Shown here in pieces: positions 40,482-52,559 of a DNA stretch of 64,000 nt (position 1 is its first letter; the number at the start of each line of letters is the position of its first letter). Both the position numbers and the translations under genes were made by a program. Location of the stretch: positions 3,844,001-3,908,000 of the forward strand of contig NW_018344058.1 in the NCBI RefSeq assembly GCF_002099425.1. Direction: 5' to 3'. Under the pieces are notes generated by a model. That model searched no databases. It was not told the origin of the DNA and was given only the letters and a program-made list of their open reading frames with translations. The stretch is from Phascolarctos cinereus. Taxonomy: Eukaryota; Chordata; Mammalia; Diprotodontia; Phascolarctidae.

Positions 40482-40597
40482 CTCAATCAATAAACAAGCG
40501 TTATTAAGTGTGTTATATGCACCACAAGCTACAAAAACAAAAAAATGAAACAATATCTATTCTCAAGGAGTTTATGTTCTACCAGGGAGATATACAT
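40482..40597 (-). repeat. L2 3' end (antisense)
   Basis: 'aatcaataaacaagcgttatta agtgtg' and 'ctattctcaaggagtttatg' are the reversed L2 terminus. Confidence 0.75.
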
Positions 40598-40598
40598 A

Positions 40599-40682
40599 TA
40601 CAGGGCATCCCAAAAGTCTTAGGGCAGCTTCAATAACTTTAATAACTTTAAGCTGCACTAAGATTTTTGAGACGCCTTGTAT
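40599..40682. mobile_element. mariner-like mini-palindrome (84 bp, TA-flanked)
   Basis: TA then CAGGGCATCCCAAAAGTCTTA, a short loop region, and TAAGATTTTTGAGACGCCTTG then TA. The arms are imperfect inverted repeats with 'agggcagctt...taactttaagctgcact' inside. The CAGGG-GTCCCAAAAGTCTT type of end is that of Tc1/mariner-derived MITEs. Confidence 0.75.
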
Positions 40683-40789
40683 ATTAACAATAGGGGGAGG
40701 AGCTAGACCTGAGATTTCAAAGGAACATGAAGATTCTTGAGTAAGGAAACTCCCTCTACCAATGCAAGTCAACACTCTCTTGGTTAACA

Positions 40790-40912
40790 CAGTCCTGGAG
40801 AGTTGCCTTGAGCACTGAAAGGATGACTAGCCCAGAGGTCACACAGCCAGTATGTGTCAGAAAGCAGACTTGAATCCAGATCTCTATATAGCCACAGTGC
40901 CACACTGTCTCT
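40790..40912 (-). repeat. MIR-like SINE (antisense)
   Basis: 'gcccagaggtcacacagccag', 'gcagacttgaatccagatctc' and 'agccacagtgccacactgtct'. Confidence 0.75.
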
Positions 40913-41217
40913 TCTACAGAGAGAATAAATACGAGCTTGTTGTTGAGAAAGGGCAGATCGGGAAAGGTAGAAGACAGCTCCTTCTTGAAGAAGTGAGAGA
41001 TTTGCTTAATAATAAGAAAGGGGTAAATTCCAGGAAGGAGGCAGGGCCAGGGAAAAAGGCAGGGAGAGACAAGAAATAGGACATTGTGCGTGAGGACAGC
41101 GAGCAGGCCAGTTTGATGGACCACAGAATGTGGAAAGGGGAGTAATATCTGAGGAAGGCAAATAGAGGTCAGGGCCTATCCTAATCTAATCTGTCCACAA
41201 ATTTCTTTCTATAAAGT

Positions 41218-41510
41218 GTCTTTTGGGGACTCATGATGAAAGATGCTGGCCTCATCCAGAGATGGAACTAATGAACTTGGAGTGAAAACTGAAGCATATT
41301 TTTTTCACTTTACTTTTCTTGCTTTTATTGGGAGGAGGGGGTGTTAGTGTATAAAACATGGATAATATAGAAATATGTCTTCATGACTCCATATGTATAA
41401 CTGATAAACTGCTTGCTTCTCAATGGGTACAGGAAGGGCTGGAGAGAGGGAAAGAATTTGGAACTCAATATTTTTAAAAATAAATGTTAAAATAAATTTG
41501 TTTGGGGGGT
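41218..41510 (+). repeat. L1 3' UTR (sense)
   Basis: 'ggggactcatgatgaaagatgc', 'tggaactaatgaacttggag', 'gaaatatgtcttcatgactcc' and 'gaatttggaactcaatattt' follow the marsupial L1 3' UTR. A G/T-rich run at 41498-41520 closes it. Confidence 0.8.
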
Positions 41511-41520
41511 TGGGGGGGGG

Positions 41521-41682
41521 CGTTTGTTGGGTTTTTTTGGTTTTTTTGTTTTTTGATAGGCAATGGGGTTAAGTGACTTGTCCAAAGCCACACAGCTAGT
41601 AAGTGTCAAAGGCCAGATTTAAATTCAGGTACTCCTGACTGCTGGGCCGGTGCTCTAACCACTGTACTACCTAGCTGCACCA
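41521..41682 (-). repeat. short WSINE-like SINE (antisense)
   Basis: A T-rich left end (reversed poly(A)), then 'ggcaatggggttaagtgacttg', 'ccacacagctagtaagtgtc' and 'actgtactacctagctgc'. Confidence 0.88.
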
Positions 41683-41687
41683 ATGTT

Positions 41688-41688
<1 letters not shown>

Positions 41689-41732
<44 letters not shown>
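41689..41732. repeat. (TA)n(CA)n microsatellite
   Basis: About 9 TA units followed by about 13 CA units, next to the SINE head. Confidence 0.95.
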
Positions 41733-41738
<6 letters not shown>

Positions 41739-42059
41739 ATATATCCTTTGGATCAGCTCAATCCCACTACCACATAAGTCTAAGTCACAAATACATCTAG
41801 CCTGAACCCTACAATTACCTATGAGCTGATTTCCTTACCAATAATCTACCCCACACTCCAACACAATCCCTTCAAACTGATCTATATTCAAACTGATATA
41901 TATTTAAAGTCAATTATTTGGGGGTTTCCTACTTCAACTATACAGCAATCATCACATTTTTAATAGGCAAAGACCAAGTTTAACTCTTATTAAATGGGTT
42001 ATGAATATTTTTCCCTAATTCTTCACATGAACACTTTTTTCACTTGCCTTATGACTCCA

Positions 42060-42225
42060 TAGGATTTAAGATTTAGAACTAAAAAGGACCTCAGACATCA
42101 TTTGCACATGAGTAGACTGATGCCCTGGAAGGAAAATGGCTTGCTTACATAGGTCATAAGCATCAAAGGCAAGATTTGAACACAGAGTCTCTGTCTCCAG
42201 AGTCAGTGGTCTTCCCAAGGTCTCA
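42060..42225 (-). repeat. MIR (antisense), degenerate
   Basis: 'aaaaaggacctcagacatcattt', 'aggcaagatttgaacacagag' and 'ctctgtctccagagtcagtgg'. Confidence 0.65.
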
Positions 42226-42342
42226 TTCGCTTCTTCATATCATCTTCCATATAATCATTAGAGATTATTAAGTACTTGAGTGCTTAATATTAATTAGTAC
42301 TAAATATTAAGTGTTTATAGATTCTAACCACTTAGAATCTAT

Positions 42343-42491
42343 TCTTGTTTATATCCAACTCTGTAGCCCCATTTGGGATTTTCTTGGCAAAGAAACCAGA
42401 GAGGTTAATAAGTGTCTGAGGCCGGACTTGAACTCAGGTCTTCCTGACTCCAGGTCTGGCGCTCTGTCCACTGTGCCAACTAGCTGCCCTC
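42343..42491 (-). repeat. long-type marsupial SINE (antisense), internally shortened, with duplication
   Basis: 'tttgggattttcttggcaaag', 'gtctgaggccggacttgaac', 'ctgtgccaactagctgccc'. It is flanked by 'cttagaatctat' (42331-42342) and 'cttaggatctat' (42492-42503). Confidence 0.85.
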
Positions 42492-42504
42492 CTTAGGATC
42501 TATA

Positions 42505-42620
42505 TCTACGACCAAAGACAAATCACTTTGCTTCCTGAAATTCCAGTTTCTTCATCTGTCAGGTGAAAAGGTTGGACTAGATGAGCTCTAAGAGGCCTTC
42601 TGGATTCATACCATGACCCT
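42505..42620 (+). repeat. MIR 3' half (sense)
   Basis: 'ttccagtttcttcatctgtcagg' and 'gttggactagatgagctctaa gaggcc' are MIR tail motifs. Confidence 0.7.
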
Positions 42621-42650
42621 AAAAGAAAATACATTTAAATGTTCCTAGAC

Positions 42651-43864
42651 CAAACAGGAGATAGAGAACATTATAAAAAGCAAAATAGATAATTTTGATT
42701 ACATTAAATTGAAAAGTTTTTGCACAAAGCCAGTGCAACTAAGATTAGAAGGAAGGTAGAAAATTGGGAAAGAGTTTTTACAACCAGTCTCTCTGATAAA
42801 GGCCTCATTTCTAATATATATAGAGAATTAAGACAAATTTATAAGAACACAAGCCATTCCCCAATTGATAAATGGTCAAAGGATATGAACAGTTCTCAGA
42901 TGAAGAAATTAAAGCCATCTATAATCATATGAAAAAATGCTCTAAATCATTACTGATTAGAGAAATGCAAATCAAAACAACTCTGAGGTTATCACATCAC
43001 GCCTATCAGATTGCCCAACATGACAAAACAGGAAAATGATAAATGTTGGAGAAGATGTGGGAAAATTGGAACACTAATCCACTGTTGGTGGAGTTGTGAA
43101 ATGATCCAACCATTTTGGAGAACAATTTGGAACTATGCCCAAAGGGCTACAAAAATGTGCATACCCTTTGATCCAGCAATAGCACTTCTAGGGCTATATC
43201 CCAAAGAGATCAAACAAATGGGAAAAGGACCCACATGTACAAAAAGTATTCATAGCAGCTCTTTTTCTGGTGGCAAAGAATTGGAAATTGAGAGGATGCC
43301 CATCAATTGGGGAATGGCCGAGCAAGTTGCGGTATATGAATGTAATGGAATACTACTGTGCTATAAGAAATGATGAACAGGCTGACTTCAGAAAAACCTG
43401 GAAAGATTTATATAGTCTGATGCTGAGTGAAGTGAGCAGAACCAAGAGGACTTTGTACACAATAACAGCCACATTATGCAATGATTGATACTGTTAAACT
43501 CAACCCTTCTCAGCATTACAAGGATCTAAGACATCTCCAGAGGCCTTGGGATGGAAAATGCTGTCCACATCCAAAGAAAGAACTATGGAAGTCAAATCGG
43601 TATCACTTATTTTTACCTTCTGTTGAGTTTTGTTTCATCTTTCTGATGGTTCCTCCTATTGGTTTTAATTTTTATTTACAACTTCACTAATGTGAAAATA
43701 TGTTTAATAGGAATGTAAATGTAAAGCTTGTATCAGATTGTGAGCCATCTTGGGGAGGGGAGGGGGGAGGAGGGGGGAGAAAAATTTTCAACTCAAAAGC
43801 ATACGGAAGTGATTGTTGATAAATCAAAATAAATTAATAAAATTTCCCCAAAAAATAAATAAAT
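42651..43864 (+). repeat. L1 LINE, 5'-truncated 1.2 kb copy (ORF2 C-terminus and 3' UTR)
   Basis: The best preserved L1 here. The ORF2 end shows CWRRCGKIGTLIHCWWSC, IPFDPAIALLGLYPKE, then in another frame MEYYCAIRNDEQADF and SEVSRTKRTL. These are the L1 C-terminal blocks. The frame is broken several times (at least near 43240 and upstream of 43011). The 3' UTR has a G-rich run at 43752-43780 and an AATAAA-rich end. It is flanked by 'aaatgttcctagac' (42637-42650) and 'aaatgttcctaaac' (43865-43878), a 14-bp duplication. Confidence 0.95.
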
Positions 43865-43879
43865 AAATGTTCCTAAACA

Positions 43880-45880
43880 AAAATTCAGGTGTGGTGTGCT
43901 TTTTTTTTAAGTAAACTATTTCACAATTAAAAACTAAGAAGGAGTTAAAAAAGAGAACCATGCTAACAAAGGTTTGAAAGCAACTCACTGGACTAAAATA
44001 AATCTAAAAACTTGGGAATGGCTCAATATATCACAAGTCAATGGGATATTTCACAAACAGTTGTTAAGCAGGCTTAGGTTCCCTAGATTTTGAACTTCAT
44101 CTGTATCTAGCAAAGCAATATTTCTTAGAGATGTAGAAATGTACATCAAAACTGCCCCTTCCCAAAAGTAAAATACTAAATTCTTACTTAAGATGCAAAG
44201 TTGATTTTTGAAAGAAGTTACCCTGTGAGTTTTGCTTCACCAAAGGAAAAAGGAACTGCAGTTGCTATCTATAAAACCTTCTCTAAGGCCCAACTTGGTG
44301 CTACCTTTGAGGCTCTTAGAACATGAGTGGCATTATTAAATAAATATTAAATGGCTATTAAATAGAAAATATTTTGTGGACTCATGGACCTCCACTTGGG
44401 TTTAAATCTCAAATTCTTCTTTTCCTTCATTTGGTACCAGCTGCTTCTCCAGGTACAATGACTTAAGTATAAAGACCTTTTTTTTCATATATAGCAAAAT
44501 TAATTAACCCCACTAAGGTTTCAAAAATTCTACAGGGATTATTAACCACGTAGCCCATTACTAATTGTCATGTTCAATTCCTTTACGCAAATGCTTCCTC
44601 ATCAAGCCTTTGTACAGGTTTTCTTTATCCCAAAGTGCATGATCTTATTCCTACAAAAGCTATGATGATTTCATTAGTTTTAAATATGAAACTATGTCCC
44701 TTCAACTAAACTTCTCCCTCCCATTCAGAGATACAGGGTTGGGGGGGAGGAGAGAAAAGGAGTTGCTCTTTTTGCTCTGGGTACGAAGACATTTTCTGAT
44801 CCTTCCAAGATAGTCGCGTCATGGCTCCAGTTAAACTGGGAACAGCGGATGTTAAATCAAAGGGCTCAGTTCTCAAGAGAAAAGAAAAGCACATGAGCAC
44901 ATCTTATACTAGTCACTAACAACATTTCTGGCACGTGGCCATCCATACACTTGAATTTAGTTCAGACTGGACCTAAATTCAACAAGATCCCCATAGAAGA
45001 AAAGGGAACTAATTCTGGAATTTTAAAGAAAGGAAGAGAATTCCAAAATGAGGAACTGTTACTTTCCTTACCCACAGAAAATACCATCTGTACTGAATTT
45101 TATAAAGGCATAATTTTTCAAACTGAACAGATCCTTAGCAGTATCCCTATCCAGGCAGGGATTAAGAAATGTTATCTATATGAAAGCACATGGTGTCTAA
45201 GATAGCCAATCTGGCAGCAGCATGGCCAACTGGACTCACTGATTAAACTGAGGAGGTTAATGACAGTAAAACTTTATCTAGAAGAGTTCCAACATTGAAC
45301 TCAGGGATTTAAACATTGAAACCAGGCACATTTGATATTCACTTAAATTTTAAACATCATACATTTTTTTCTCTGTTCATGTATATTGTAGGTATACATA
45401 GAAGAAGGGAGGGTGGAATATTCATGTATACACATACAGAAGGTCCCAGATACTTATAAAAAACCGACAGCTGTGTCTCTCCTGAATATGACCTGGAGAA
45501 ATGAGAAGAAAAGAAAACCCGTCCTATCTTGGCGGGCAAGGCGGGAATGGGTAGAACCTGGCTCTCCTACCCCAAGGTACTTCAAATGCTGCTCCTCTCT
45601 CATCTCCTAAATCTACCACCCCATCCCCACCATGGGGTCCTAGCACTGTTCCTACTTATTCCTTCCCAGGTTCAACCCGAATATCCTCACTCCCTTTCCT
45701 GTACTACACTTCATTCTTCTTTACTCCACCCCCAACCCCTGTAATGTCTTCATTATGGCACCCACACCAATGAAAGGCTTTGCTATTAGCAAGGGATTCC
45801 CAAATTTGCTTGGGTAGCTGATGTGTCAAGAGGGATAAGTTGTATTCACATGCTCTCAATAAGAATTTCTTAATAAATAG
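43880..45880. other. intron, 2 kb without recognised element
   Basis: No repeat family, RNA gene or splice-bounded exon recognised. The 84-codon plus-strand frame at 44951-45205 has no motif. Confidence 0.5.
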
Positions 45881-45884
45881 TTAA

Positions 45885-46080
45885 AGGAGGCAGTACAGTG
45901 CAGTGGACAGAGCATTGAATTTAAAACTAAGAAGAATTGGGTTCTAAGTCTACTTCAGAAGCTTACAAGCTAGCAAATCACTTTACCCCTTATGGGCCTG
46001 TTTCCTCAACTGTAAAGTGAAGGAGTTGGACTCTTGACCTTTAAGGTCCCTTCCAGCTCTAAATCTAAGAATGAAGTTAG
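45885..46080 (+). repeat. MIR (sense)
   Basis: 'aggcagtacagtgcagtggac', 'tgtttcctcaactgtaaagtg' and 'ttggactcttgacctttaagg tcccttccagctct'. Confidence 0.85.
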
Positions 46081-46117
46081 GTTTTAATTTATAATACTAT
46101 ATTCCAATAGACTAAAC

Positions 46118-46220
46118 CAGGGGTGAGGAACTTGGGGCCTCAAGGCCTCATGTGGCCCTCCAGGTCGTCAAGTGCAGCCCTTTGACTGAATCCAAACTTC
46201 ACGGAACAAAGCCTTTTATT
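46118..46220 (+). mobile_element. half of the palindromic hAT-like MITE
   Basis: CAGGGGTGAGGAAC, 'ggcctcatgtggccctccagg', 'ccctttgactgaatccaaac' and 'cggaacaaagccttttatta': the left arm only, compared with 36176-36379. Confidence 0.75.
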
Positions 46221-46324
46221 ATTCCTTATGAAAACCATGCAGTCCAGCAAGGTTTAGTCACTAAACTAATCATCATCATCGTTATTCTTAAAGATAAAAG
46301 GTATTAACATATAGTCATTATTAA

Positions 46325-46445
46325 TATTTTTAAGATTTATAGTTCACAAATCCCTTCATGCATTATTTTATTTGCTCCTCAAAGTGACTCTGTTTCAATA
46401 ATTATATATTTCCTCATTTCAAAAAATGGGGAAACTGGACAAAAT
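46325..46445 (-). repeat. MIR tail (antisense)
   Basis: 'cacaaatcccttcatgcattat tttatttgctcctcaaag' and 'aaaaaatggggaaactgg' resemble the reversed MIR 3' half. Confidence 0.5.
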
Positions 46446-48224
<1,779 letters not shown>

Positions 48225-48400
48225 ACAGCAACACCATGTAATATAGAAAGCAATGGCCTCTGACTTAAGGAACATGGTAGCTACTAACTAGCTATATGGC
48301 ATTAAATAAGTTATTTCAAATTCTCCGAACCTCAGTTGACTCATCTGTACAATGAACGGGTGATCTTTGAGGTCTCAACTAACAAAAACATTCTATTAGA
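48225..48400 (+). repeat. MIR (sense), degenerate
   Basis: 'gaacctcagttgactcatctg tacaatga' and 'ggtgatctttgaggtctcaac'. Confidence 0.65.
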
Positions 48401-49685
48401 TTGAGAATTTTGAAACTCCCTAAAAAGTGGTTAACAGTGAGTGATACTGCCATCTAAAGGCTTACTACAAAAAAAAACCCTTTCTATATTTATATTATAA
48501 AATAAACATATTAATCGATGCATTTTGTTATACTGCTATTTTTAAATGGGCTAACAGTAAAGAAAACAGTGCCCTTAGAAGTTTATTAATATTTTTTACA
48601 GTTGCCACAACCAAGAAAGCCAAATTAAGCCTGTTTTTAACAAGGACTAAAAATTGAAGGATCCCAGATCCAATTTGACTTTTTATTCGGTTTGGTTTTT
48701 TTGTTGTTGTTCTGTTTTTATAAATAAGGTAAGGGGATGGGGTATTATTTCATTGGGGCAAGGAAGAAAGATACTAGAACTAGTCTTAAGGAAGGATACC
48801 TACACCAGCTAGGAACAAACAAGTATATCTTTTGGCTTCATTCCCTGTGGGGAAATTCATCTTTGCCAACCTCATTTACTCAAAGTAAGGCAAAAAAAGA
48901 TTCTGCCAGAGGAGATCCATGGCCCTAGATGTCTCCTAGTACCCTCATAGAAAACCACACAACAAGGACAACTTTCTACCTAATCCAAATGTAAGAGTTA
49001 TAGAGTCACAGAAAACCACACAAAAGGTAGTATGTATATTTAAAATACGATAGCTATGGAGAGCTGCAGAAGACCGCTATTGTTCCTGAATTCATTCCAA
49101 TCCACTTCTTTCTGCTCCACTCTAGTGAGAGGAGGGGGATGGAGACAAGAGTTTTTAAAAAGCACCCCTCTAGCCTGGCAATGTAGAAACAGTCTTTACT
49201 CTTTTTTTTTTTAAGAAGCTTCTATCATATAAAACTTTCCAGATGCCAACTCTTTCATTACCCAAAAATGCAGCACATCTGGGTCCAAAATGGTGCCAAA
49301 AGGCTGGACAGGACAAAGAAAGCTTCCCACCCAGCGTTCTGCTACTCATTGGCACCTGAATTACCCCAAGGGTAGGAATGTGCAAAGGCAGACTAATATT
49401 AGTAAGCAAATATAAATATCTTCCACTCAAATTGTTCCTTTTATTTAAGCCAAATCTCACACACAGCTGTGCCTAAAATACCGTAAAATGGAATCAATTT
49501 ATAAAAATCTCAAGGATTTTGTTCTATTTTTCTCTTTCTACCTTTCTTTAAATATCTGAACAGATTCTAAAGTTAGCTGACTGCAACAGTATTTTAACAA
49601 ATTCTGCACCATAAAGAAAGCTTACAGTACCAAACATTTTTTTAAAAATTATCTTAAGATAGTAACAGTTTTCACAAGAATTACA
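48401..49685. other. intron, no recognised element
   Basis: No repeat or exon recognised. The 96-codon minus-strand frame at 49170-49460 has no motif or splice context. Confidence 0.5.
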
Positions 49686-49689
49686 AACC

Positions 49690-50551
49690 ACTAGCCACTG
49701 TGTGAAAGAACACTCTAAAATATTAATAAGAGAAATGCAAATTTAAAACAACCTTGAGATTCTAACCCTCACCATGCAGATTGGCAAAGTGACAAAGATG
49801 GGAATAATCAATGTTAGAGGAGTTGCAGGAAGATAGGGACACTGATACATTGTTTTTGGAGCTGTGAACAGCACAACCATTTTGGAAAGCAAGTTTAAAT
49901 CATGCAAATAAAGTGACAAATATGACCCAAAAGTTCCACTACTAGACTTACACCCCTAAGAAAGGCTACTGATAAAAAGAAAGTACCCATATGCACCACA
50001 ATATTTATAGCAGCACTTTTTATGGTTAACAAAGAATTCAAAGCAAGGTGGATGACAACTGACTAGAGAATGGCTAAACAAACTGTGGTACATGAATGTG
50101 ACAGAGCACTTTTCTTGTGTTGTAAGAAATGGCAAATGAATATTGAGAATTATTGGAAGATCTACATGAACTGATGCAGAGTGAAGTAAGCAAAATCAAG
50201 AAAACAATATACATATACACTACAATATAAATGGAAAGAAACATAAAACAATCAAAAGTAAATGTTGCAACATTACAAAGAAAAAGCATTACCCCCAAAG
50301 AAAGGATAAGAGAAGACAGCCACACTCTAACTCCTTTTAAAAGGCAGGAGAGATCAATGGCTATGAAATACTGACTATATATTATAAGCATCTTCAAAGT
50401 ACTGATTGGTTTGCTTAATTTTTTGTCTCTTCCTCCTTTTTCTTTTAAAAATATCATTTGTTATATGAAATGGCTCTCTGTGAATGGGAAAAGGTAGGAG
50501 AAACTACTGGTGTGAAAAAAAAAAGGATCAATAAAAATTTATTTTGAAAAA
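49690..50551 (+). repeat. older L1 copy (ORF2 end plus a different 3' UTR)
   Basis: 'aataagagaaatgcaaattta', 'ttggcaaagtgacaaagatgg', 'gcagcactttttatggttaac', 'ggtacatgaatgtgacagag', 'gcagagtgaagtaagcaaaa' follow L1. The 3' UTR ('gaaatggctctctgtgaatgg gaaaagg', 'ggatcaataaaaatttattt') differs from the other L1 copies here, suggesting another subfamily. Confidence 0.8.
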
Positions 50552-50769
50552 TCACTTTGGGTCCCTATCTTATTCAGTGGGACCCCAGGGCAAACTTACA
50601 GGAGTACACGGACAAGAATCACCTAAAACTGGCAAGCATGGATGGATAGTCTGGGATAAGCACCAATGGAAGGCTATACTTAACCATATCAATGAATCAG
50701 ATTCATTCATTGGCATATTTAACTGGGTACAGGATATTGTTTTCTTTTTATTATATGTTCAGTTAACTA

Positions 50770-50808
50770 CCCTTGCCTGATTTGACCCGCAAAAGGTTCC
50801 CCACCCCT
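50770..50808 (-). mobile_element. terminal scrap of the palindromic MITE
   Basis: 'aaaaggttccccacccctg' matches the right end of the family. Only about 40 bp are left. Confidence 0.4.
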
Positions 50809-50884
50809 GACCGAACAAGTACTAGCACTTATGTTAACTTCTTTCAACCCATTTCCTTGTTAGAAAAAAATAGATTTAAATACA

Positions 50885-51172
50885 ATGTACTACTAGCCTC
50901 GCAGAGTTGTGAATAAAATGCTTTGTAAACTGCAAAGCACAATAAATAAATGTGATCTTTTTTTTCCCTCTAGTACATAGCCCAGTACATTGCTCTTTGT
51001 AGATGTTTAATAAATGTTCACTGAATTGGACGACTGAAACATTTCATATGCATAGGCTCTACTGCTAGAAAGAGCCTTTGTAGTCACCTAAGCTCCTCAT
51101 TTTACAGAGCCAGGATTAGAGGAGAGGATTGCTGGCTTCATTCAGAGCTCTTGCCATTATATCATGCTCCCT
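50885..51172. repeat. MIR tail, L2 tail and reversed MIR, adjacent
   Basis: 50885-50960 is a MIR tail ('atgctttgtaaactgcaaagc'). 50965-51045 is an L2 tail ('ttgtagatgtttaataaatgttcactgaat'). 51055-51172 is a reversed MIR ('ctcattttacagagccaggatt'). Confidence 0.6.
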
Positions 51173-51184
51173 ATATGTTCTAAA

Positions 51185-51415
51185 AAAGAGGTGTCAAACA
51201 CACAGCACCTTACAACACTCCCAAGTATACCCAAACCAGAATGAAATGTAATTGGGAAATATTTTTAAATAAATATACTTTAAAATAAATAAAAATACGA
51301 TGAAACCTAGATAATAATAATATATAGTTTCCTAGGTCAGTATGGGGTCTGCAGCATTCTTATGAACTGTTTAATGCACACCCCCCCCATTTCTTCCTGA
51401 TTTTGACACCACTGA
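51185..51415. mobile_element. hAT-like non-autonomous DNA transposon
   Basis: It starts 'aggtgtcaaacacacagc' and ends 'ttttgacaccactg' (short inverted ends). The interior 'gaaatgtaattgggaaata' and 'aaataaataaaaatac' matches the element at 57300-57738. Confidence 0.65.
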
Positions 51416-51454
51416 TTTTAAAGATGATAAATGAAATAATCAGACCACTAAAAT

Positions 51455-51565
51455 TTAACTTTGGGCAAATCACTTGATTTCTCAGTGCCTCAGTTTCCAA
51501 ATCAACAAAAATGAGGGAGCTGAACTAGTAAGCTACTAACCTTAAGGGAACTTACAAATCCAAAA
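51455..51565 (+). repeat. MIR 3' half (sense)
   Basis: 'gggcaaatcacttgatttctc agtgcctcagtttcc' then 'gagggagctgaactagtaagc'. Confidence 0.75.
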
Positions 51566-51907
51566 TCTATCAGCCTATGGTATCTGAAAAGAGCTTTAAA
51601 ACACAGTTGCCAAGTCGCTGCCAGAACGTATATATCTGGCTTTGCCTAATAAAACATATCTTTGCTTTCAAAACAGTGAAGGTGGTAGGTACAGAAATAT
51701 TTTATTACCACCCCTAGGCTCTTTGTTGAAAGGTTCCCTCATAGAGAGAACACTCTCTGGAATAGCTAGGAGTTTCCTGTTATACCACCTTTCATTCAAG
51801 TTGAACTAAGCAAGACTCATGTTATACTCTTCATCTACGTGCTATTCTTTCTCAACACTGCTCTGAGAATGCATGAAAGCTTAGCCAGTGTGCGTCTGTC
51901 TGTCTGA

Positions 51908-51953
51908 GTGTGTGTGTGTGTGTGTGTGTGTGTTGTCTCTCTCTCTCTCTCTC
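51908..51953. repeat. (TG)n(TC)n microsatellite
   Basis: About 13 TG units, a TTG break, then about 9 TC units. Confidence 0.95.
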
Positions 51954-52047
51954 CCCTACATAATTGTCTCAATGCCCCCACTCACAAAACCATCCCTGGT
52001 ACCAATAAGTACAGTTAAGACAAACAATTCAACAAACTAATCATATA

Positions 52048-52172
52048 AACTCCTTGAGGCCAGTGACTGTCATACCTGCTTGAGTAGAGCATGATATCTG
52101 GCACATAGTAGGACTTAATCAAAGCTTTTTCTTTCTTTCATTCATTCATTCATTCATTCATTCATTCATTCA
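52048..52172 (+). repeat. L2 3' end (sense) with an ATTC-repeat tail
   Basis: 'aaactccttgaggccagtgac', 'gatatctggcacatagtagg acttaat', then about 9 units of TTCA. The tail repeat is expanded compared with a typical L2 end. Confidence 0.85.
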
Positions 52173-52313
52173 TATATGAAACTGTATGCCTCATTCCACA
52201 CCCAAGTTAACCACCTCTCTATGAAGCACCAGATCCCAGACATTCTTCCTGCCTTCCCGTAGGGGAGAAATGAGAACTCCTATGGGGACAATCACCTATA
52301 GTCCTCAGATATT

Positions 52314-52558
52314 TGGGCAGCTAGGTGGCGAAACGGATAGAGCACCAAACCTGGAGTCAGGAAGACGCAAGTTCAAATTTGACCTCAGATACTTACTAGC
52401 TGTGTGACTCTGGGCAAGTCATTCAACCCTGCTTGCTTGGCTCAGTTTCCTCATTTGCAAAATGAGCTACGGAGAGAAATGGCAAACCACACCAGTATCT
52501 TTGCCAAGAAAACCCCCAATGGAGTCACAAAGAGTTGGAAATGACGCCAACAACAAAA
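52314..52558 (+). repeat. long marsupial CORE-SINE (sense), full length
   Basis: 'ttgggcagctaggtggcgaaac', 'gttcaaatttgacctcagata', 'gagagaaatggcaaaccacac', 'ggagtcacaaagagttggaaa tgac'. A weak flanking match 'ctcaga' only; no firm duplication. Confidence 0.92.
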
Positions 52559-52559
52559 C

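Noticed and set aside
43011-43488. A 120-codon frame resembling reverse transcriptase C-terminus
   Set aside because: It is the ORF2 end of a 5'-truncated L1 with broken frames, not a host gene.
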